The notes below the pieces were generated by a model that did no database searches, was not told where the DNA came from, and worked only from the letters and a program-made list of their open reading frames with translations. The position numbers were made by a program, and so were the translations under genes. From the NCBI GenBank assembly GCA_027559495.1, contig JAMXSV010000001.1, positions 310,001 to 374,000 of the forward strand: a stretch of DNA of 64,000 nt, written 5' to 3'. Of the stretch, positions 22,935 through 32,374 are shown piece after piece (within the stretch, counting starts at the first letter, position 1; every line of letters starts with the position of its first letter). Source of the DNA: Aurifilum marmelostoma. Its lineage: Eukaryota > Ascomycota > Sordariomycetes > Diaporthales > Cryphonectriaceae.

Positions 22935-25843
22935 TTATATGTTGATCCTCTCCAGCGAGTATGCACCAACCTTCTGGCTGAGGAGATGCCCCACCTCTCT
23001 CTTTCGCCTGCGTGCAACCTCGCCACCCGAGATCACCTTCTCCACCGAGATCCTGTCCTTGGCCTTCATGCCCAGCGGCAACATGGCGGACGACGCGCCC
23101 GACTTGCCACTGTCATTGCTTGTCGAACCACGTAGCACTAGAGCCGCACCATCCATGCGTCTGTGCTTCTGCCCCGTCTCTGCCTCAACCTTCTGCATGA
23201 GGCTGCCGTAGCGCACCGCCTCGGAGATGATGCCCCGCAGGAAAACGGCCTCCTGAACTCCCTCCAGCGCGGCGCTGACCTCGAGCTTGAGCGAGGCTAA
23301 AAAGTCTGCCGAGTCCATGTGATCGCCTGCACCGGCTGCCACGATCGCATCGTTGATGAGCCAGCCGCCAGGCCCGACCGCATCGATGCATCTGCAGAGG
23401 AGATCAGATATGAAGCTGATGCTCCCATCCGGCGGCGCCTCGAGCTCGTCGTCCCTGTCTAGCTGCGTCGTGTCGAGATACCGCGTCGTCCATCCGTCCT
23501 TTACGAGTTCCATGCGTAATACGTAGATGAGGGACAAGATCTCCTCGGGCTTGTAGCTCCGACGCAGCACACGGATCGTAGAGACACGTGGACAGCTGCT
23601 GAGCTTGCCGAAAGCAACACTCAGGCTCCTGCCGCGGATCAGTGACTGGTCGCCAAGATGGAAGTACTCTGCGGCCTCGAGTTCCTGGACCGCACGCTCG
23701 AGCTCATGGCCGATCGCACTCTGATCTGCCAACAGGGCTGTGTCATCCGCATCCGCGGCGTCGGACATTTGTGACTCAAAGGCGAGTAGTTTCGGTGCGA
23801 TCTTTGTGGGATCCTGTACCAGCTCGAGGCTGCGCATGATCAGACGGATAGAGGTAAGCAGCTCCACAGCGCCCAGTTTCGTGGAGGACAGGTACGACAG
23901 GAGAAGCTCGAAGACCGGGTCGACCTGCACCAGAACCCGAGGCAGCTCTTCCCCAAAGATGAAGTCGATGTCGTCTACATCTCGTGTCTCGTCATTAAAT
24001 GCTGACTTGAGGTTGGACACGGTGAGGTGGCCGGCATCGACTAGCATTGCGAGAAGGTTACTCTGCGGCAGCCTGCAGACGAGTCTTGTCTCTTCGCTGC
24101 CCGACTCCTGCGTGTCTTGCCATGCGAACACTCGTGAGATCGCAAACTGGACCCATCGGCGATCAGAATACCGGTAGTTGGTTCGTGCGGCAGGCAATAT
24201 CCACTCCGGTAATCTGAGCTGTTCCTGGTCCGGCACTGGCTCGTTGTCGATGCCGTTTGTGCCGCTCGTCGCATCTACCGGCTTGATCTCGATCCCAAAC
24301 TTGGCGGCGATGATCTCTTCAAAACCCGCAATATCACTTACGGCTAAGAGCTCATCAGCTCTCTGGGCATCCGAGGTGAAGTCGGACCAGTAACTGCCGG
24401 AGACGCTGCCAGGAAGGTTGCTCGAGGAACTAGTAGAGAAGCTCGCAGATTCCACACCGGCCCTGACTTTCTTGGTGTTGTTGGTGGACTGCGGAATGCC
24501 ACGGCCTATTGAATCGATCAATAGTCCTTCGGATCGGCGTTTCTTGCCACGTGTTCTAGGTGCTTCGAGTTGCACGGCGACCAATGATGCGCCATAGATT
24601 GCCACTGCTATCTCAAGCGTAGCAAAGTATGCCACGAGAGATATCGTAGGAGTGATTGCCTCCTTACTCGTTGACTCCAGATCGAAGGCGGCAGACGCCT
24701 GTAGAGATTGGTAGACTGGATTGTAGACGTCCAAGGTCTCCGACTTGGCAGCAAGGACAGAGGACTTGGATAATCTGATGAATGACCTGATGTCAGGCAC
24801 TTCGAGTGTGCACTGAACTTTGGCCATGCTCTTGGCGAGATCGTAGGTGACGAGAGATCCCTCTTGAAGCTCCATCAAGGACCCTGTGCTGATATCCAGG
24901 CGGAGGCTCCCAGGTTCACCTGAGGATACAGCGGGTGACGAAATAGGAGAGGTGTGAACCTGCACAAGCCTTCCGGCGGCTAATTGGTCTGTAGTAACAA
25001 CCCCCAGAATGTGCAGCTGACGTGTCGCCTGTCCGGCGCTGACGGTCTTCGTGACGAGCACAAGCATGTCCTGCGAGGAGGCATCCTCTTGGCCCGGTCG
25101 CAGGAGGGAGGCGAAAGCATCCCTCTTGCCGCCAAAGAACCCAGCCACAACGTCGCTGGCCAATGCGGCCTGGACCAGCTCAACTTGAAGGTGGCTGCCC
25201 TTTGGAACGGCGGCTAGGTCTTGTCGGAGAACCTCTGGCGACGTTTCCCATTTTTTGCGCAAATCTTCACCCTGAAAACATATGACAGACCCGTCCTCGG
25301 TCACTGCCAGTATATCAGCCTTGGTGTTGTCCTCATCAGAAGTGGAGGTGGTGCTCAGGTGGACTATCTCTGACGTGTGGTCCACCTGTTCGGTTACGAT
25401 GGTCGAAGTAGTGTCGCCAGATGCCCCCAAAACGTCTTTGAACAACGTGATATTTGCCTTGGGGCTCCTGGTCGAGACATAGGTGTAGCGCGCGGCATCT
25501 CTGCTTTTTGCGACTCGCCATCTCGTAGAACAAGGCGGACAGGTGAACACGGATTGGGGAGGGATCGGGTAGGATGTGATTAATCTCTGAGACGGTATCT
25601 GTGATGGGTTTAGCATTCTGTTGAACACGAGGTTTCTCTGTCCGGCAGCCCACTAACATCGTATAGGTTGACAGCCTCGCCATCGATGCCCACGGCTAAT
25701 TCTGGTCGCTTCCTCTTCTTGGACCCTTGTTGTTGCCCCCAGACATCGCCGACGGTGTATGCGCTCCCGTTTCCTTGGCGGTTCAGAGGTCGAGGTAGGG
25801 TGGTGAGCACATATGGCTTTTGTATGTTAAACGTGGCAGCCAT
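22935..25843 (-). CDS. utp8: U3 snoRNP/SSU processome protein Utp8
   Basis: Two exons (25843-25658 and 25598-22935) give 949 residues. The N-terminus MAATFNIQKPYVLTTLPRP, followed by SKKRKRPELAVGIDGEAVNL, is the fungal Utp8 opening. Exon 2 continues with IPSQRLITSYPIPPQSVFTC and a beta-propeller-like region, and ends in a helical C-terminal half. The 59-nt intron (GTTAGT…CACAG, phase 0) joins NLYD to IPSQ. In yeast Utp8 belongs to the t-UTP/UTP-A group, which binds nascent pre-rRNA early in small-subunit assembly, and it also takes part in nuclear tRNA export. It acts in the nucleolus. The last residues are basic (ARRRKREVGHLLSQKV). The gene shares an 895-bp divergent upstream region with the Elg1-type gene. 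Length and order agree with the family; no frame breaks are seen. Confidence 0.85.
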
Positions 25844-26738
25844 TGTGAACGTGCGGCTCTGTCAGGGGGCACGCGCTGGGGATGGAAATGTTGAATATCA
25901 GGCGTTGCAAAGCTGCCGCTCTACTTTGCTCTGCCTGCAACCCGGGAAAATAGGCAAAGAAAAAAAATTGAGGAATGAACCAGGAGTGTTTGCTTATCGC
26001 TTATCGGTTCCTGTTTAGCGGGCTCTTATCCTTGCCATATCCCTGTCTCACATACTTCTGTATGTATGTACAGTGTATGCCCAGTAGTTTGTGATGTTAC
26101 TGCTTACTCGAAGAGCTCATAGGGATGCAACATGCATCTTCTTCACCTTGCACTCAACATTTCAAGATAGTAATTCAAGAGAGCCATCGTTGTCTTCAGG
26201 TATTATGGAGCAGAGTTTTCCTCTCTGTCAAGGTAGAAGGTTGTTGTCAGCTTGCCACCATTAAGTACCTTGTACATTGACAGCCATTTCTGGAGCGGAA
26301 GGTGGGGTTGAGAGCATGCCCATGATTGGCTCAAGTCAGCAACAGGGGCGTCATAGGCAATCCCAGCACTTTGGGAAGTCGCGCTCAGCCAAAGACGCGC
26401 TGCAAAGGTAGCAACGCGACTTCTCACACCCAAGTATGGCTTACTTCAACTCTTGAACTTGAAACCTCACCCTCTCCTCACCTTGGCCATATCAATACTC
26501 CGGGCTTAGAATTCTTCAACAGTATCTTCATCAGCAGCACTGACCTGGTAATAACAAGTCAAAACTGCATTGGATACTGCTGACCACATCATCTGCTGCT
26601 TGACATACTCGTAATGGCTTCCTCGACTTGAGCATGTGTGCATCACCTTGAATCACATCTTCTCGGTTCGCACATCCATCTCTTTCCCTCGAAATTACTA
26701 TTTATAAACAGAATTCTAACCACTGATCATTTTAACAG
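25844..26738. other. Divergent promoter region, utp8 / elg1
   Basis: This is the only DNA between two diverging start codons, so it should hold both promoters. Immediately before the ATG at 26739 the bases CATTTTAACAG, with CTAAC some 20 nt earlier, look like a splice acceptor. This suggests an intron in the elg1 leader. No separate gene is seen. Confidence 0.5.
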
Positions 26739-29700
26739 ATGGGGCTGGTTGTAGTCGAGACTATGGCGGGCAGCAATTTCCCTGCTGAGCCCAAGAAGCT
26801 CCATCCATTCTTCACTGCGCCGAAAGCTCTCGAACCTGAAATCCGGTCACCCGAACCTATCACAACGAATCACACATCTGAAAATCACCTCAATATCCTG
26901 GAGAAACAAGAAGGGGCCAGGAATGTTGAGGAAGAAGAGAAGAATGTGCCCAGGCGCAAGAGGCGTAAGGCAGCAGAGGAGGCTGATGAGGATTTGGAAG
27001 GCACCAAGAAGTCCAGGCGAAGTACAAGGGGGGAGGGTCCAGCAGCGACCTCGATCATGAACCACTTCTCGAAAGTCAACAATCAAAGTACAGAGCCTGT
27101 GGCAAGTGACGTGCACTCTACAGACCACCCACAACCAGTGTCGAAAGAGAAAGCATCTGCACCTGCACCTGCACCTGCACCTGCACCTGCACCTGCACCT
27201 GCACCTGCACCTGCACCTATTGATCCAGCTCCAGTTCCAGCTGTTGCCCCTTCCTCAGCTCCCATTTCTGAGGGTGACTTGCCCGTACCTGAACACATAA
27301 AGACGACTCTGGAAGCTCCAGACCAGCAAACTAGTCAAACTGAGACGCCTCCAAGAAGAATCCTACAGCTCAATCGAAAGACAGGGACCATCGGATCCCC
27401 GCCGAAGTTCAAGGAGCCAAAGCCCTCCAAGCAGCAAACAAGAGACGGAAACATTACTGAGGACCAAGGAACATCACATACCTTCAAGCGAGACATACGG
27501 GCAACCAAGATAGCTACCATAACGTATGGAACCGACGACGCCTCTCGAAAACGCATAGGTGATAAGATCAACGAGATTTTGTCCTCGCCGGTCGTCCCAA
27601 GTCTGGGTCCAAAGACGAGGAAGAAGAGGACGCCTCGGGAATGTCGGAGAGACGACGCCACTGTACCGAAAGTGGACGACGAAGGGTCCAAAAAAGAACC
27701 ACATCCTTTTTTCAAGAGCAAACCGAAGAAGACCGGTGCTCCCTCCTCGACTCCAACGACCGCTTCAGAAATCACGGAGGCTACCAAGACGAAGCCAGCT
27801 GCGCCCTCCTCACGGCCAAAGATTTTCAGCTCCACTCCGTGCTCCCCTAAGAAAAGTCGAGTCGCACCGTCCAGCATCCCCCTGCCTCAGTTCGGAATGA
27901 AATCGTTAGGCCTCAAGACACCAGGTGCGCGGTTGCCAGCTTGGCCGCCTAAAGATATGGTCCATGTCAGAGGCGAAGATGAATCCTTCTCTCGACCCCA
28001 ATTTCCTGGGAATCCGGTCAGCGCTCGAAAGTGCAAAGGCAAAATCATCCACATCAGCCCCGAGGAGATAATTTTGAACGATTTCGCAGCCAAGCTTGAG
28101 ATTTCCGAGGTTGTTGATGATCTGAGAGTCGTTGACGACGACACTTTTCAGCCACCTCCACCAGGACTTCGACTGCCGCAAAAATATTTTGAGAGTGGCC
28201 CAAAGCTCGAAAAACGCATCTTGCGTGAGGTAAAGCATGCACAGCATCCGGCTTTGGCTCAGCTGCGAGTGTCATTAGTGACATGCCTCGCTGCTTTCGA
28301 CAGATTCACGTGTGAGTCCATGTCCTGGGCTCAGAAATACACCCCAAAATCCGCAGTAGAAGTCTTGCAGTACGGCAAAGAGGCTTTTCTCCTGCGAGAT
28401 TGGCTGGAAGCGCTCAAGGTTCAATCTGTGGATACGGGAGATGCAAAAGCAAAGCCGGTCAAGTCGACAAAGCCACCCAGGAAGCGACGAAAGAAGAATA
28501 AGTTGGACAATTTTATTGTGGACAGTGATGAGGAAGCAGACACGATGGACGAGGTTTCCGATCTTGAGCAAGACTGGTCGCCAGACAGACGTTACACCAA
28601 AAAGACGGTGATTAGGGCCGGCGACGCTGTGAACAGGATCTCCAAGGATCCCAGACGATTGACGAACGCCGTCGTCATAAGTGGCCCTCACGGCTGCGGC
28701 AAGACGTCAGCCGTCTACGCTATCGCAAAGGAATTGGGCTTTGAGGTCTTCGAGATCAACGCGGGCAGTCGCAGAAGTGGCAAGGACGTTCTCGAGAAGA
28801 TTGGCGACATGACAAGAAACCATCTGGTCCAGCATCACCAGACAGACGCTTCGGGTGCTTCCATCAACGATGAAGCCGTGGCTGAGGACATCAAGTCTGG
28901 AAAGCAAGCGACCATGAACTCGTTCTTCAAGGCCAAAGCCACGCCTCTCCCTGCCAAACCGAAAAATACGGTCAAACAAGAGGCACCGCCACTGCCAAAG
29001 GCTGACCCAAAGAAAACAAGCCCAAAGAACCAGAAGCAGTCGTTGATTCTTTTAGATGAGGTTGACATCCTTTACGAGGAGGATAAGAATTTTTGGAGCA
29101 CGGTCATGACTCTGATCGCACAGTCAAGGCGTCCATTTATCATGACCTGCAGTGATGAAGACCTCGTCCCTCTGCAAGCTTTGAAGCTCCATGGGATCTT
29201 CCGCTTCAGCACACCGCCGACAGATCTGGCTGTGGACCGCATGCTCATGATTGCGGCTTGTGAGGGTCATGCTTTACGCCGAAATGCAGTCGAGGCACTC
29301 TATGAAACCCATGAGCAGGATATGCGTGCCTGTTTGATGGACCTGAACTACTGGTGTCAGTTTGCTGTTGGTGACAGACGCGGGGGGATTGCCTGGTTCT
29401 ACCCGCGCTGGCCAAAAGGTTGTGACATCGATGAGCACGGGAATGTCGTTCGGGTCATCAGCCAGGACGCGTATGTGGAAGGGCTGGGGTGGCTTGCCCA
29501 TGATATCCTGGCGCTCGAGACGGATGCCGCGAAGCATGAAGCGGAGCTTCTTCAAGAGGCCCGGGACTGTTGGCAGATGGACATTGGCAACTGGCATGAG
29601 TCCCTCGATCTGACTTCCTGGGCTGCTCAGCGGGATAGTGCCTCTCAACAAGACCGACTGGCGGCCCTGAAGAGTTATGAAGGCTTCGCTGACGCGATGA

Positions 29701-30512
29701 GTGTCGCCGACCTGTCCTCGTCCTTGGCATTCGCGACCTCCTTCGAGGAGACACTCGATTGGACCCTGCCCGAAATTACGGACAGAGCTCGAAATGACTA
29801 TACCCTTGGTCGGCAGCTATTTGACGCATCTGTCGTCTCAACCTACGACCCACTGGCAGTGTCGCTGCCCATCAGCCTGAGATGCCTCGCCCGGAAGCAT
29901 CTGCGAGCCTCGCCACCAGCATCATCAACTCCCCTGCTGGAGCCTCTCGATGAAGCAGGAGTCATCACCAAGATTCGGAAGCACGCGACAGCAGCCTGCG
30001 CACCCGCCGCTCTCACTCGCGACGACTTCAGCGACGCCTTTGATACCCTCGCCGCTTCGGACAAGACCAGCACTTCTACAACCAACCTAGAGCTTTCGGT
30101 TTTTGACGGCGGCTTTGCCAGTATTGCTGTTGACGTGGCGCCGTACGTGCGAAGTATTGTCTCGTTTGAGAGGGAGCTTCAATCACAGCGACAGAAGCTA
30201 AGCAGCCTCCTGAGCCAAGGCGGCACCAAGAGGCGGAAGACACGGGCCTCGAACGCGGCACTGGAAGGCGGCTCGAGAACCACGACACGGCGGGACAATT
30301 GGTTTGATGCTGACCTAAACAAGGTCCTCGTCATGCGCACGGCAGGCGAAGGGTGGGCTGCTGCCGTGAAGGAGACCAGGCCGGGTAGTCATGAGGATTT
30401 GAGCGACTCGGCCTCGGGGTCGACGTCGGTCAGACATGCAAGCGAGACATTCCTCACTGGCAGCCGCGACGACGAAGTGACTAGCAGCTCGGGCGAGACG
30501 GAGGTGGATTAA
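26739..30512 (+). CDS. elg1: Elg1/ATAD5-type AAA+ ATPase (RFC-like PCNA unloader subunit)
   Basis: One open frame of 1257 residues. The AAA+ core starts after SWAQKYTPKSAVEVL (about residue 528). Walker A is SGPHGCGKTSAVYAIAKELG near 646-660 and Walker B is LILLDEVDILYEE near 768-780. A long polar insert between them is typical of ATAD5/Elg1 rather than Rfc1, Rad24 or Ctf18. In yeast and human the protein replaces Rfc1 in an RFC-like complex that removes PCNA from chromatin after Okazaki-fragment ligation. Several short motifs ending in two aromatic residues occur: KLHPFF (21-25), EPHPFF (320-325) and QATMNSFF (723-730). The last is a full match to the PCNA-binding PIP box Q-x-x-hydrophobic-x-x-F-F. 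Residues 141-160 are a pure Ala-Pro repeat. An in-frame Met at 26763 could be the true start, and a splice-acceptor-like site abuts the first ATG. Confidence 0.88.
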   Translation: MGLVVVETMAGSNFPAEPKKLHPFFTAPKALEPEIRSPEPITTNHTSENHLNILEKQEGARNVEEEEKNVPRRKRRKAAEEADEDLEGTKKSRRSTRGEGPAATSIMNHFSKVNNQSTEPVASDVHSTDHPQPVSKEKASAPAPAPAPAPAPAPAPAPAPIDPAPVPAVAPSSAPISEGDLPVPEHIKTTLEAPDQQTSQTETPPRRILQLNRKTGTIGSPPKFKEPKPSKQQTRDGNITEDQGTSHTFKRDIRATKIATITYGTDDASRKRIGDKINEILSSPVVPSLGPKTRKKRTPRECRRDDATVPKVDDEGSKKEPHPFFKSKPKKTGAPSSTPTTASEITEATKTKPAAPSSRPKIFSSTPCSPKKSRVAPSSIPLPQFGMKSLGLKTPGARLPAWPPKDMVHVRGEDESFSRPQFPGNPVSARKCKGKIIHISPEEIILNDFAAKLEISEVVDDLRVVDDDTFQPPPPGLRLPQKYFESGPKLEKRILREVKHAQHPALAQLRVSLVTCLAAFDRFTCESMSWAQKYTPKSAVEVLQYGKEAFLLRDWLEALKVQSVDTGDAKAKPVKSTKPPRKRRKKNKLDNFIVDSDEEADTMDEVSDLEQDWSPDRRYTKKTVIRAGDAVNRISKDPRRLTNAVVISGPHGCGKTSAVYAIAKELGFEVFEINAGSRRSGKDVLEKIGDMTRNHLVQHHQTDASGASINDEAVAEDIKSGKQATMNSFFKAKATPLPAKPKNTVKQEAPPLPKADPKKTSPKNQKQSLILLDEVDILYEEDKNFWSTVMTLIAQSRRPFIMTCSDEDLVPLQALKLHGIFRFSTPPTDLAVDRMLMIAACEGHALRRNAVEALYETHEQDMRACLMDLNYWCQFAVGDRRGGIAWFYPRWPKGCDIDEHGNVVRVISQDAYVEGLGWLAHDILALETDAAKHEAELLQEARDCWQMDIGNWHESLDLTSWAAQRDSASQQDRLAALKSYEGFADAMSVADLSSSLAFATSFEETLDWTLPEITDRARNDYTLGRQLFDASVVSTYDPLAVSLPISLRCLARKHLRASPPASSTPLLEPLDEAGVITKIRKHATAACAPAALTRDDFSDAFDTLAASDKTSTSTTNLELSVFDGGFASIAVDVAPYVRSIVSFERELQSQRQKLSSLLSQGGTKRRKTRASNAALEGGSRTTTRRDNWFDADLNKVLVMRTAGEGWAAAVKETRPGSHEDLSDSASGSTSVRHASETFLTGSRDDEVTSSSGETEVD
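27159..27218 (+). repeat. Hexanucleotide GCACCT repeat, 10 units, coding (Ala-Pro)10
   Basis: Ten perfect units inside elg1, in frame, giving alternating Ala-Pro. Hexamer gain or loss keeps frame, so length variation would be tolerated. Confidence 0.95.
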
Positions 30513-31177
30513 AGAGAAGTGATGCGGCCTTCTGCTTGGGAATCCCTTGTCTCTCTCCACCCCACCGACTGCATTTTTTCTAGGCGTACGGCCCTCCTAT
30601 GGAGGCACAATCTTCAACGTCATCTGAGATGAGTAGCGACTTGCTATGATTGCCTTGCAGGAAGAAGATCGAGCATTGGGAATCTGATATACGCCATTTG
30701 CACTGCAGTTTACAGGATGGGGCTCGAGTTGGGGGGGGGGGGCAAAAAGGCTGGTACCTGTCTAGAATTTTTCACTGGCGATGAAAAATATGGCCTGGCG
30801 CAGGCGGCGCGTGTTCATTTGAAAGATCCCTGGCGTTGCTCATTGCCACAATAGACAAATGAACACCTGCCTATCATTTTTGGGCTGCATAGATGACATG
30901 GGAATAAGATATTGAGGCACCAAACAAAAGACTATCCATAATATATCATTGACAATCATATAACCCGTCGCTCCACAGTGACACGCTCATATATATCAAT
31001 ATTCCAACGCCGCCCGCTCCCAGCCTTTGGACCATGTAGTCGTATCCCTTTTCCAGATGCCTTGTTGCCCAGCACTTTCCTTGCCCAAGATCATGAATAC
31101 CCATATCCTATCATTTAATAAAGCATCACACAAGCTTCATAACTCATATAACTCATCATCAGATGGACAAGACCTCG
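30513..31177. other. Convergent 3' intergenic region
   Basis: This lies between the stop codons of elg1 and the SR-rich gene. A G run is present near 30731-30742. No gene is seen. Confidence 0.55.
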
Positions 31178-32374
31178 TCATCGATAGTATTCCCCATCGC
31201 GCTCCCTCTCTCGAAACCTCTGGCCAGGCGGTGCAGCTCTCTCTATCACATACGCCCTGTCACCAGACGATGGGACCACGATCGTGTTTCCATCGACATA
31301 ATATCGGCCTCGGCCTCCCTCGCGGCCGTCTCGGTAGTTGGCACCAGCAGGCACTACGAGGGGCGCATTGTCGGCGTAGCTTCGAGGGGGTGCAGGCGCG
31401 GGAGGAGGAGGAGGAGCTGCTTCGAGCCGGCGCAGTGGTGGAGGGGGCGCGACGTACCGCCCGCCACCAGGGGCAACACCACCGCGCTGGTCATAGGCGT
31501 CGTAGTAGTCGTCGGGCAGGTAGCTGGCCGAGTAGCGATGGCGACCTGGTATCCTGGCTCGTCGTTCCCAGAACTGAGCGCCTTCATCGCCGTCCATGGT
31601 CCGAGGTAGAGCCGGGCGTTGCTGATAGCGGTCGCGGAGATATTGTCTGCGGCCGGGATCATCGCCGTCGCCATCACCCTCGCTTCCCCTCCTCCCCGTC
31701 CTCCGCCTGCTGCCTGGGCCCTCCCCACCAGCAGGCGTCCTGCCCTCCAGCATGTCGCGGCCCTCCTTGAGCTTCTTCTTAAGCTTATGCTTGTCCTCCT
31801 CCTTCTCCATCTCCCAGTCGTCCTTGTCGCCGTACGTGATGCCCTTGGGCCAGAACTTGTGGGCGGCCAGGCTCGCGGCGCCGATTGCGCCCAGCATGAC
31901 CAGGGACGTCTTGACGACGTTCTCGGCCTTCTCCTGCTTGGTGTTGCCGCCCGTGTCGAGGACGGACGACAGGCGCTCCTTGGCGGCCTGTTTTGTGCGG
32001 CCTATCGTGGACCGCGAGCGGGTGCGGCTGCGGGAGCGTCCATCTCGTCCTCCGTCTTCCGAATCCGAGTAGTAAAGATAGTCGGACGACACAGACGGGG
32101 AGCGATCCCTGCCCCGGCTCTGGTGGTTCCGGCTCCGGCTGCGGCTGGCGGCGGCGGCGGCGGCGGTGGTGGTGGTACCAGCGCCGGGACGACGATGGCG
32201 AGAGCGGGAACGGACGGGCGAGGGCGAGTAGGAGCGTTCACTCGAGGTCGGCGTGTAGACACCGTCTGTGTATGGGCGTCCTCTGCGGGATGTTGTGGTG
32301 CGAGAGGGCGAGCGGGAGGCAGAAAGGTCCCGCCCGCGCGAGGGTTCCCTCGAAGGGGAGACGTAGCGTGGCAT
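31178..32374 (-). CDS. Ser/Arg-rich protein with one hydrophobic segment, function unknown
   Basis: A single exon of 398 residues starts MPRYVSPSREPSRGRD. The open frame extends further upstream, but there it reads like a leader (His/Thr-rich, no family-like features), so the ATG at 32374 was chosen. Residues 1-125 are dominated by Ser-Arg and Arg-Ser pairs, with Ala/Thr runs near 67-76. A helical segment KQAAKERLSSVLD (128-140) precedes a likely membrane helix at about 153-172 (VVKTSLVMLGAIGAASLAAH). A Lys/Glu-rich stretch (EEDKHKLKKKLKEGRD) follows. The C-terminal half is Pro/Tyr/Arg/Gly-rich with YSASYLPDDYYDAYDQRGG. I do not recognise a family. Coding support comes from the long frame, the codon bias and the non-random domain order. 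It lies convergent with elg1. Confidence 0.65.
   Translation of the reverse strand: MPRYVSPSREPSRGRDLSASRSPSRTTTSRRGRPYTDGVYTPTSSERSYSPSPVRSRSRHRRPGAGTTTTAAAAAASRSRSRNHQSRGRDRSPSVSSDYLYYSDSEDGGRDGRSRSRTRSRSTIGRTKQAAKERLSSVLDTGGNTKQEKAENVVKTSLVMLGAIGAASLAAHKFWPKGITYGDKDDWEMEKEEDKHKLKKKLKEGRDMLEGRTPAGGEGPGSRRRTGRRGSEGDGDGDDPGRRQYLRDRYQQRPALPRTMDGDEGAQFWERRARIPGRHRYSASYLPDDYYDAYDQRGGVAPGGGRYVAPPPPLRRLEAAPPPPPAPAPPRSYADNAPLVVPAGANYRDGREGGRGRYYVDGNTIVVPSSGDRAYVIERAAPPGQRFRERERDGEYYR

Noticed and set aside
27106..27300. A plus-strand frame with a His-Leu repeat
   Set aside because: It is the out-of-frame reading of the GCACCT repeat in elg1.
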